A stretch of 64,000 nt of DNA, taken from Serinus canaria (taxonomy: Eukaryota > Chordata > Aves > Passeriformes > Fringillidae). Positions 22,901 to 32,119 of this stretch are shown one piece after another; position 1 is the stretch's first letter, and each line of letters opens with the position of its first letter. Location of the stretch: NCBI RefSeq assembly GCF_022539315.1, contig NC_066338.1:3348001-3412000 (forward strand), written 5' to 3'. The notes under the pieces are model-generated. The model saw only the letters and a program-made list of their open reading frames with translations, ran no database searches and was not told the DNA's origin. The translations under genes were made by a program, and so were the position numbers.

Positions 22901-25900
22901 CAGGAGGCAGTGGGACGCGGTGGTGTGATGGGGACATGGGGGGACATGGCAGAGCCTGGGGACACATGGGGACACCAAGGTGGGAATGGGGCTGGAGGGC
23001 ATGGAGGGGACACTGGGGGGATAAAACATGATGGTGACATGGGGGGACATGGCAGAGCCTGGGGGACACATGGGGACAGCAAGGTGGGAATGAGGCTGGA
23101 GGGCATGGAGGGGACACTGGGGGGATAAAACATGATGGGGACATGGAGGGACATGGCAGAGCATGGGGACACATGGGGACAGCAAGGTGAGAATGGGGCT
23201 GGAGGGCATGGAGGGGACACAGCGGGGTCACATTGGACACTGAGGGGTTAAAACATGGCTGGGACAGGTTAGGGACATGGAGAACAGGATTGGGGACATG
23301 GATGGGGACACAGGGAGCTGGAGGGCACATGGCAGGGGCACACTGGGACATAAGTGAGGGGACACAACAGGGTGGGGTTGGGGACACAGGAGACAGGGAC
23401 AGGAAAACACGGGGACATCCCTGTGAGGATGTGGGGACATGGTGGGGGGACACGGGACACAGGGAATGGGGTTGGGGACAGACTGGGGACATGTACAGGA
23501 CACACTTGTCACCTCCACAGCCCTGGTGAAGTGCAGCTGGCACATGAGGATGGTGACCAGCTCCCCACGGGTGACACTCCCTGCAGCCACCAAGCGTCCC
23601 CCCAAGAAGAGCAGTGCCAGTTTCAGGGCCAGTCCAGGAAACTGGGGACACAGGGACACAGGGTGCTGGCCCAGCCTCCTGTCACTGTGTCCCCCAGCCC
23701 CATGCCACCATCTCCCTGTGACCCCTGACCCTTTGCCACTGTGTCCCCTGTCCCCACATCTCCCATCCCCGTGCCACCATCTCCGTGTCCCCATGCCCCT
23801 GTACCCCTGTCTTCATCCTCCTGCCACCACACCCAAGGTGACCTCCTGCTGCCACCTCTCCATGTCCCCTATTCCAATGCCACCACATGCCCATGTCCCC
23901 CAGCCCCCTGCCACCACATCCGCCATCCTGGTGCCACCATCCCCGTGTCCCCATGCCCCTGTACCCCTGTCTTCATCCCCCTGCCACCACATCCAAGGTG
24001 ACATCCTGCTGCCACACCTCCACGTCCCCTATTCCAAAGCCACCACGTGTCCATGCCTCCCAGCCCTCTGCCACCACATCTGTCATCGCTGTGTCCCCAT
24101 GCCCTTGTACCCCCATCTTCATCCTCCTGCCACCACATCCAAGGTGACATCCTGCTGCCACACCTCCATGTCCCCTATTGCAATGCTGCCACATTCCCAT
24201 GTCCCCCAGCCCCCTGCCACCACACGCCCTTGTCCCCAGCCCCTGCTGGCCACCCCCAGCGTCCCCATACCCCAGTGTCCCATCCCCTATGTCCCCAGCC
24301 CCTGCTGCCCATCCCAGTGTCCCCATACCCCACTGGCCCATCCCCAGTGTCCCCATACCCTGCTGCCCACCCCCAGTGTCCCCATACCCCGCTGTCCCCT
24401 CCCCAGTGTCCCCAGCCCCAGTGTCCCCAGCCCGTCCCATCCCCAGTGTCCCCAGCCCCCGCTGGCCACCCCCAGTGTCCCCATACACCGCTGTCCCCTC
24501 CCCAGTGTCCCCAGCCCCAGTGTCCCCAGCCCCTGCTGGCCATCCCCAGTGTCCCCATACCCTGCTGCCCATCCCCAGTGTCCCCATACCCTGCTGCCCA
24601 GCCCCAGTGTCCCCAGCCCCAGTGTCCCCAGCCCCAGTGTCCCCATACCCTGCTGCCCATCCCCAGTGTCCCCAGCCCCAGTGTCCCCATCCCCAGTGTC
24701 CCCATACCCTGCTGCCCAGCCCCAGTGTCCCCAGCCCCAGTGTCCCCATACCCTGCTGCCCATCCCCAGTGTCCCCATCCCCAGTGTCCCCATACCCTGC
24801 TGCCCATCCCCAGTGTCCCCATACCCCACTGCCCATCCCCAGTGTCCCCAGCCACTGCTGCCCATCCCCAGTGTCCCCATACCCCGCTGCCCATACCCAG
24901 TGTCCCCAGCCCCTGCTGCCCATCCCCAATGTCCCCATACCCCTCTGCCCATCCCCAGTGTCCCCAGCCCCTGTCCCCTCCCCAGTGTCCCCAACCCCTG
25001 CCCATCCCAGTGTCCCAGCCCGTCCCTCCCCAGTGTCCCCATACCCCGCTGGCCCATCCCCAGTGTCCCCATCCCCAGTGTCCCCAGCCCCTGTCCCCTC
25101 CCCAGTATCCCCATACCCCGCTGGCCCACAGCCCGGCCGCGTAGGCCAGCGCCTCCCTCTGCTCCAGCCGGTGTCCCCGGGCCAGGTGCTGCCGGACGCG
25201 CTCGGTGACACCGGCCTCGTGCCCGAAGGCCCTGACGGTCCCCATGGCCCCCAGGGACTCCAGGGCCACCGCCATGGTGCTGGCCTGAGCCGCCCGCACC
25301 TGCCGTGCCACGTCCTGGGGACACAGGGGACAGGGGGTCACACTGGGGACACCATGGAGGCAAGGGCGTCACGGCGGGGCCACCACGAAGGTGGGGGGAC
25401 ACGGGGTGGAGTGGGACAGGGGGTCACCACAGGGTCACCCAGGGGGTCATGAGGGGACAGGGAAGTCTCCTCAGGGTCACCATGGGGAGGCAGAGGAGCC
25501 ACCACAAGGATGGGGGGACATGGGGTGGGTGGAGTGGGAGAGGGGGTCACCACAGGGTCACCATGGGGGTCACCACAGGGTCACCCAGGGGGTCACAGAG
25601 GGGACAGGGAAGTCTCCTCAGGGTCACCATGGGGAGGCAGAGGGGCCACCACAAGGATGGGGGGGCATGGGGTGGGTGGAGTGGGACAGGGGGTCACCAC
25701 AGGGTCACCCAGGGGGTCACAGAGGGGACAGGGGGGTTACATCAGGGTCAGCACAGGGTCACCAGGGGGTCATGAAGGGACAGGGGGGGTGACATCAGGG
25801 TCACCAGGGGGTCATGAGGGGACGGGGGGGTTACATCAGGGTCAGCACAGGGTCACCAGGGGGTCACAGAGGGGACAGGGGGGTGACATCAGGGTAAGCA

Positions 25901-28731
25901 CAGGGTCACCAGGGTCACCCTCTGGGTCACAGAGGGGACAGGGGGGTGACATCAGGCTCAGCACAGGGTTACCATGGGGTCATGAGGAGACGGGGGGGGG
26001 GGTGACATCAGGGTCAGCACAGGGTCACCATAGGGTCACAGAGGGGACGGGGGGTGACATCAGGGTCACCATGGGGTCACAGAGGGGACAGGGGGGTGAC
26101 ATCAGGGTCAGCACAGGGTCACCAGGGGGTCATGAGGGGACAGGGGGGTGACATCAGGGTCAGCACAGGGTCACCAGGGGGTCATGAGGGGACAGGGGGG
26201 TGACATCAGGTCAGCACAGGGTCACCAGGGGTCATGAGGGGACAGGGGGGTGACATCAGGGTCCAGGGGTCAAGGGCAGGGGGACAGGGTCACAGGGTCA
26301 CCGGGGTCATGAGGGGACAGGGGGGGGTGACATCAGGGTCAGCACAGGGTCACCAGGGGGTACAGAGGGGACGGGGGGGTGACATCAGGGTCACCAGGGT
26401 CCCAGGGGTCAGAGGGACAGTGGGGGTGACATCAGGGTCACCAGGGGGTCATGAGGGGACAGGGGGGTGACATCAGGGTCACCAGGGGGTCACGAGGGGA
26501 CAGGGGGGTGACATCAGGGTCAGCACAGGGTCACCAGGGGGTCATGAGGGGCAGGGGGTGACATAGGGTCACCATGGGGTCATGAGGGGACAGGGAAGTC
26601 ACTGGGGGTCACCAGGGGGTCATGAGGGGAAACGGGGACAGGGATGGGTCAGACAGGGTCTGGGGGTGACACGGGGGGACAGGGCGGGGAATCAGGCGGA
26701 CCAGGGGCATGGGGGACAGGAGCCTGGGAGGTACAGGGGATCAGGATGACAGTGGGACAGGGAGGTGACAGGGTCTAGGGAGTGACAAGTGCAGGGACAG
26801 GGGACAGGAAGGACTCAGAGCGAACTCAGGGTGCAGGGAGATGACGAGAGGCCTAGGGAGGTGACAATGGGGACAGGGAGGTGACAAGGGGTCTAGGGAG
26901 GTGACAGTGGGGACAGGGATGTGACAAGGGGACTAGGGAGCTGACAATGGTGTCTAGGGAGGTGACAAGGGGCCCAGGGAGGTGACAATGGGGACAGGGA
27001 GGTGACAGTGGGGACAGGGAGGTGACAAGGGGTCTAGGGAGGTGACAATGGGTCTAGGGAGGTGACAATGGGGACAGGAAGGTGATAATGGGTCTAGGGA
27101 GGTGACAATGGGGACAGGGAGATGACAAGGGGTCTAGGGAGATGACAATGGTTCTAGGGAGGTGATAGTGGGGATAGGGAGGTGACAATGGGTCTAGGGA
27201 TGTGACAGTGGGGACAGGGAGGTGACAAGGGCCCCTCACACACCGTGTCCCCTCGGTACCTGTTGGATGCGCCCGACAGCGCGTGGCAGCAGCAGGAAGA
27301 GGGGCAGTGCCAGCAGCGTCAGCAGCCCCAGCAGAGGGGACAGCCAGGCCACCGTGGCCAGCAGTGACACAGCCCGTGTCACCGCCCACAGCCCCGGCAC
27401 GAGCTCATCGGCCAGCGCCGAGTGCGCCGCCTCGGCGTCCCCTGTCACCCGCGCGGCCACCGCGCCCGGCGTGTCCCCAAGGATGCCCCCCGGGCCGGGC
27501 ACGTCCCCTCGGAGCACCGCGGCCACCGCCGCCCGCTGCAGCCGGTCCCGGCTCCGTGTCAGCGCCACGGCCGCGAGGCTGTCACAGCCCAGCTCGGTGA
27601 TGGCACTGCGGGGACAGCGGGGTCAGCGCGGGCACAGCGTCACCGGCACCTCGGGGTGTCACCTGTGTCACCCACCTGCCGAGCCCCACCAGCACGAGGG
27701 GCCACACGGCCGCTGTCGCGTCCTGCTCGGCCACCCGGTCGGTGACACGGCCCGTGAAGTAGGGGGCGGCCACCTCACCTGTGGGGACACGGTGACACCT
27801 GAGCTGGGGACAGAGGCCCGGAAATTGGATCTTGACCACTCCCAAAATCGTGTGCTGATCCCCAAAATCGGATCCTAATTCCCCAAACCGCGTGGTCAAA
27901 ACCTCTAAATTGGATCCTGTCCCCCCCCAGTTATGTCCAAACCCTCCAGATCAGATCCCAAAACCCCTCAGAGGGGTCCTGTGACATCCAAACCCTCCAA
28001 ATCGGATCCCAAAGCCCCTCAGAGGGGTCCTGTTACATCCAAACCCTCCAAATCGGATCCCAAAGCCCCTCAGAGGGGTCCTGTTACATCCAAACCCTCC
28101 AGATCAGATCCCAAAGCCCCTCAGAGGGGTCCTGTTATATCCAAACCCTCCAGATCAGATCCCAAAGCCCCTCAAAGGGGTCCTGTGACATCCAAACCCC
28201 TCACATCGGATCCCAAAGCCCCTCAGAGGGGTCCTGTTACATCCAAACCCTCCAAATCAGATCCCAAAACCCCTCAGAGGGGTCCTGTTACATCCAAACC
28301 CTCCAAATCGGATCCCAAAGCCCCTCAGAGGGGTCCTGTTACATCCAAACCCTCCAAATCGGATCCCAAAGCCCCTCAGAGGGGTCCTGTTACATCCAAA
28401 CCCTCCAAATCGGATCCCAAAACCCCTCAGAGGGGTCCTGTTACATCCAAACCCTCCAAATCAGATCCCAAAGCCCCTCAAAGGGGTCCTGTTACATCCA
28501 AACCCTCCAAATCAGATCCCAAAGCCCCTCAAAGGGGTCCTGTTACATCCAAACCCCTCACATCGGATCCCAAAGCCCTTCAAAGGGGTCCTGCCCCCCT
28601 CCCCCCGGTCGCGGTCCCCCCGTACCGAGAGCAGAAGCCAACATCAGCCCCCCCACCAGCGTCCAGCGCCCACGCTCGGGGCCCAGCAGGGCCAGGAGCC
28701 GCCGAATGGGGGGAGACAGCACCGGGGACAT
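16256..28731 (-). CDS. TAP1: TAP1, antigen peptide transporter 1 (ABCB2), complete
   Basis: ER-membrane half-transporter that pairs with TAP2 to import peptides for MHC class I. Exons on the minus strand: 28626-28731, 27676-27778, 27260-27605, 25117-25314, 23513-23641, 22609-22815, 19756-19929, 18893-19052, 18185-18321, 16256-16459; all phases agree, giving 587 codons plus stop. Residues ~20-290 are the transmembrane half, with TAP1 landmarks [29 protein letters not shown] and KAVGSSE. The ATPase domain has Walker [10 protein letters not shown] (379-387), Q-loop Gln427, LSGGQ (483-487), Walker B VLVLDE (503-508) and a switch position occupied by Ala541. LPQGYDTEVG is a TAP1-specific match. 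It starts directly at the core domain, without the tapasin-binding TMD0 of mammalian TAP1, as I recall is the case for other birds. ATG 28731 is in frame with no better upstream start. Confidence 0.9.
16480..18170. repeat. minisatellite in TAP1 intron 9
   Basis: About 39-base units (gggacccaggggacacaggg plus agtgaggacccagaggacat). A larger block of about 190 bases (ggacccaaaggacatgggga onward) recurs at 16811 and 17457. Confidence 0.92.
18952..19301. repeat. 175-base tandem duplication covering part of TAP1 exon 8
   Basis: Bases 18952-19126 and 19127-19301 are nearly identical. The right copy repeats the acceptor and first ~33 codons of exon 8 (starting at 19227) plus upstream intron, but lacks the exon's 3' third and donor. 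The left copy is the intact exon. Confidence 0.88.
19940..22600. repeat. minisatellite in TAP1 intron 6
   Basis: About 45-base units of cttgtcaccccctgtcccat plus gtgtccccctgtgtccccaatgtgcc, roughly 55 copies. The frame open across it is repeat-driven. Confidence 0.93.
22609..28731 (-). CDS. TAP1: TAP1 transmembrane/peptide-binding exons 1-6
   Basis: Exon 1 encodes only 35 residues ([20 protein letters not shown] and the first core helix). Exon 2 gives the conserved PYFTGR luminal segment. Exon 3 (346 bases) is long and carries the coupling-helix region plus the hydrophobic stretch [20 protein letters not shown], apparently fusing segments that are separate exons in mammals. Exon 4 is the second cytosolic helix pair, exon 5 the last helices ([18 protein letters not shown]), and exon 6 the linker to the nucleotide-binding domain (ends [11 protein letters not shown]). 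Exon 4-6 boundaries are all phase 0. Confidence 0.85.
22840..23490. repeat. minisatellite in TAP1 intron 5
   Basis: Three copies of a ~90-base unit (gatggggacatggggggacatggcagagcc type) followed by diverged ggggacac sequence. Confidence 0.8.
23700..25110. repeat. minisatellites in TAP1 intron 4
   Basis: A ~145-base unit with ctgccaccacatccaaggtg repeats three times (23760-24220). Then about 45 copies of short units built on ccccagtgtccccataccc and ctgctgcccat. Confidence 0.92.
25330..27235. repeat. minisatellites in TAP1 intron 3
   Basis: Units with gggtcaccagggggtcatga and ggggggtgacatcagggtca (about 50 bases) to 26640. Then a separate array of agggaggtgacaatggggac up to the exon 3 donor at 27259. 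Confidence 0.92.
27930..28590. repeat. 51-base minisatellite in TAP1 intron 1
   Basis: About 13 copies of ccaaaccctccaaatcggat plus cccaaagcccctcagaggggtcctgttacat. Because 51 is a multiple of three, the antisense frame stays open as a 17-residue repeat ([17 protein letters not shown]); this is not taken as a gene. Confidence 0.95.
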
Positions 28732-28739
28732 GGGGACCG

Positions 28740-29335
28740 GGGGGTGCTGCTGGCTCCCGGTGGGGCTCGGTCTGGTCCTGCTGGCTCCCGGTGGGTCTCG
28801 GTTTGGTCTCGGTCTGGTCCTGCTGGCTCCCGGTGGGTCTCGGTCGGGTCCTGCCGGCTCCCGGTGGGGCTCGGTTTGGTCTCGGTCTGCTCCTGCTGCC
28901 TCCCGGTGGGTCTCGGTCTGGTCCTGCTGCCTCCCGGTGGGTCTCGGTCTGGTCCTGCTGCCTCCCGGTGGGTCTCGGTCTGGTCCTGCCGGCTCCCGTG
29001 GGGCTCGGTTGGTCTCGGTCTGCTCCTGCTGCCTCCCGGTGGGTCTCGGTCTGGTCCTGCTGGCTCCCGGTGGGTCTCGGTCTGGTCCTGCTGGCTCCCG
29101 GTGGGTCTCGGTCTGGTCCTGCTGCCTCCCGGTGGGTCTCGGTCTGCTCCTGCTGGCCCCCGGTGGGTCTCGGTCGGGTCCTGCTGCCTCCCGGTGGGTC
29201 TCGGTCTGGTCCTGCTGCCACCCGGTGGGGCTCGGTCTGCTCCTGCTGCCTCCCGGTGGGTCTCGGTCTGCTCCTGCCGGTTCCCGGTGGGTCTCGGTCT
29301 GGTCCTGCTGCCTCCCGGTTCCCGGAAGAATCGCT
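28740..29335. repeat. minisatellite upstream of the TAP1 start
   Basis: About 22 copies of ctcccggtgggtctcggtct plus ggtcctgctg (around 30 bases, some variants shorter), between the TAP1 ATG and the CpG promoter. It is within the TAP1 5' leader or its intron. Confidence 0.92.
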
Positions 29336-29339
29336 CGCG

Positions 29340-29830
29340 GTTCTTCTCGCCGGTGGTTCCGGGGAGCCCCGGAGGTCCGTGCGGGTCCCGGTGCTGCTCC
29401 CAGTGTGTCCCGGTCCCGGAGGGTCCCGGTGTGGCCGATGTCGCCCCGGTCCCTTCCCAGCAGCCGCAGCCTTTTCCCGGAAAGCGCGCGCGGAGGGAGG
29501 GGCGGGGCCGGCGGGAATCCCCGGGAATCCCCGCCTGGCGCGCTCCCTCCCGGAACAACGTTCGTGATTGGTCAAAGGGGAGGTGACGTCATCGGTTGCT
29601 AGGCAGAGGGGGCCGGAGCGGGTTGTGAGGGGAAGGAGCCGGTGCCAGGAGGGGGCGGGGTCTGGGCGGGGTCTGGTCCGGGGGGGCGGGGTCTGGGCGG
29701 GGATGTGGGCGGGGAGAGGGCGGGGTCGGGGCGGGGCAGAGCGGGATGGGCGGGGCTCGAAAGCGAAACCTCAACGGACCCTTTTGGGAGAGACCGGGGA
29801 GCTGAACTGGGAGCACTGGTGTGGACTGGT
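29340..29830. promoter_or_regulatory. divergent TAP1/TAP2 immune promoter (CpG island)
   Basis: CpG- and GC-box-rich interval between the head-to-head genes. Visible motifs: two abutting kB sites GGGAATCCCC (29513-29522, 29523-29532); inverted CCAAT (ATTGG, 29567-29571); palindromic CRE TGACGTCA (29584-29591); X-box CCTAGCAACCGAT read on the minus strand (29591-29603), abutting the CRE; an ISRE-like GAAAGCGAAAC (29759-29769); and several GGGCGGGG boxes. X1-X2-Y clusters bind RFX, CREB/ATF and NF-Y and recruit CIITA or NLRC5 in MHC promoters; the ISRE and kB sites respond to interferon and NF-kB. Use by both genes is inferred from position. Confidence 0.72.
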
Positions 29831-32040
29831 GAGTGCCCCAAGCTGGACTGGGAGCACTGGTGTGGACTGGTGAGTGCCCCAAGCTGGACTGGGAGCACTG
29901 GTGTGGACTGGGGAGATGAGAGGGCTGGACTGGGAGCACTGGTGTGGACTGGTGAGTGCCCCAAGCTGGACTGGGGAATGCCCCAAGCTGGACTGGGGAA
30001 TGCCCCAGGCTGGACTGGGAGCACTGGTGTGGACTGGGGAGCGCCCCAGGCTGGACTGGGAGCACTGGTGTGGACTGGGGAGTGCCTTGTCCGGACTGGG
30101 GAGCACCCCAGGCTGGACTGGGAGCACTGGTGTGGACTGGGGAGCTGAGAGGGCTGGACTGGGAGCACTGGTGTGGACTGGTGAGTGCCTTGTCGGATTG
30201 GGGAGTGCCCCAGGCTGAACTGGGAGCACTGGTGTGGACTAAGAAGTGTCCTGTCTGGACTGGGGAGTTCCTCATTTGGACTGGGGAGCACCCCATGCTA
30301 AACTGGGAGCACTGGTGTGGACCTCTAAGCTCAGGGGAGCTGAACTGGGAGCACTGTACTCTAGACTGGGAGCACTGGTGTGGACAGGGGAGCACCCGAA
30401 GCTGGACTGGGAGCACTGGTGTGGACTGGGGAGCGCCCCAGGCTGGACTGGGAGCACTGGTGTGGACTGGTGAGTGCCTCGTCCGGACTCGAGAGTGCCC
30501 CAAGCTGGACTGGGGAATGCCCCAAGCTGGACTGGGGAGTGCCTTGTCTGGACTGGTGAGCACCCCAGGTTGAACTGGGAGTACTGGTGTGGACTCCTGA
30601 GCTCAGGGAGCTAGACTGGTAGCAGTGTACTCTGGACTGGGAGCACTGGTGTGGACAGGGGAGCACCCCAGGCTGGACTGGGAGCACTGGTGTGGTCTGG
30701 TGAGCTCAGGGGGCTGAACTGGGAGCCCTGGTGTGGACTGGTGAGTGCCCCAAGATGGACTGGAAACATTGATGTGGACTGGGGAGCACTCCAGGCTGGA
30801 CTGGGAGCACTGGTGTGGACTGGTGAGTGCCTTGTCTGGACTGGGGAGTGCCCCAGGCTGAACTGGAAACATTGATGTGGATTGGGGAGCTGAGAGGGCT
30901 GGACTGGGAGCACTGGTGTGGACTGGGGAGTGCCCCAAGCTGGACTGGGAGCACTGGTGTGGACTAAGAAGTGTCCTGTCTGCACTGGGGAGTTCTTCAT
31001 TTGGACTGGGGAGCACCCCATGCTGAACTGGGAGCACTGGTGTGCACTGGGGAGCGCCTCAGGCTGAACTGGGAGCACTGGTGTGGACTGGGGAGTGCCC
31101 CAAGCTGGACTGGGGAATGCCCCAAGCTGGACTGGTGAGCACCCCATGTTGAACTGGGAGTACTGGTGTGGACTCCTGAGCTCAGGGAGCTAGACTGGTA
31201 GCACTGTACTCTAGACTGGGAGCACTGGTGTGCACTGGGGAGCGCCTCAGGCTGAACTGGGAGCACTGGTGTGGACTGGGGAGCTCAGGGGGCTGAACTG
31301 GGAGCACTGGTGTGGACTGGTGAGTGCCTTGTCTGGACTGGTGAGCTCAGGGAGCTGAACTGGCAGCCCTGGTGTGGACTGGTGAGTGCCCCAAGCTGGA
31401 CTGGGGAATGCCCCAGGCTGAACTGGGAGCACTGCTGTGGATTGGGGAGCTCAGGGGGCTGAACTGGGAGCACTGGTGTGGACTGGTGAGCTCAGGGGTC
31501 TAGACTGGTAGCACCATACTCTGGTCTGGGAGCACTGGTGTGGATTGGTGACTGCCGTGTCCAGACTGGCAAGCACCCTAGGCTGGACTGGGAGCACTGG
31601 TATGGACTGGGGATCCGAGAGGGCTGGACTGGGAGCACTGGTGTGGACTGGGGAGCTGAGAGGGCTGGACTGGGAGCACTGGTGTGGACTGGGGAGCTGA
31701 GAGGGCTGGACTGGGAGCACTGGTATGGACTGGGAATCCAAGAGGGCTGGACTGGGAGCACTGGTGTGGACTGGGGAGCTGAGAGGGCTGGACTGGGAGC
31801 ACTGGTATGGACTGGGAATCCAAGAGGGCTGGACTGGGAGCACTGGTGTGGACTGGGGAGCTGAGAGGGCTGGACTGGGAGCACTGGTATGGACTGGGAA
31901 TCCAAGAGGGCTGGACTGGGAGCACTGGTATGGACTGGGGAGCTGAGAGGGCTGGACTGGGAGCACTGGTGTGGACTGGGGAGCTGAGAGGGCTGAACTG
32001 GGAGCACTGGTGTGAACTGGGGAGTGCCCCAGTCCTAACT
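29800..32040. repeat. minisatellite between promoter and TAP2 exon 1, carrying donor-like sites
   Basis: About 60 units of 30-40 bases built on ggctggactgggagcactgg plus tgtggactgg, followed by ggagtgcccc, ggagctgagag or tgagtgcc. Many units contain ACTGGTGAGTG, a near-consensus 5' splice site. Confidence 0.93.
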
Positions 32041-32063
32041 GGTTTTAAATGGTGACTTCACAG

Positions 32064-32119
32064 GCTGTTGCTCATTCCCCGGGAGCCACACAGGCAGCGC
32101 TGTCCCTACCAGTCCCACC
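32064..32119 (+). other. TAP2: TAP2 5' UTR segment with probable acceptor
   Basis: The sequence cttcacag ends at 32063, immediately after the long minisatellite, and is a good acceptor. With a donor-like CTG/GTGAGTG at 29828-29829, next to the divergent promoter, it suggests a spliced 5' leader whose intron is the 2.2-kb repeat. This is inference without transcript data. Confidence 0.4.

Noticed and set aside
9544..25452. Very long frames rich in Pro, Ser, Cys, His or Gly (e.g. [19 protein letters not shown])
   Set aside because: They lie in GC-rich minisatellites; only the TAP1 and TNXB exons embedded in them have family motifs and splice sites.
27933..29567. 544-codon plus-strand frame with 17-residue repeats ([17 protein letters not shown])
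   Set aside because: The 51-base minisatellite of TAP1 intron 1 is a multiple of three long; the frame then runs into another repeat and the promoter, with no homology.
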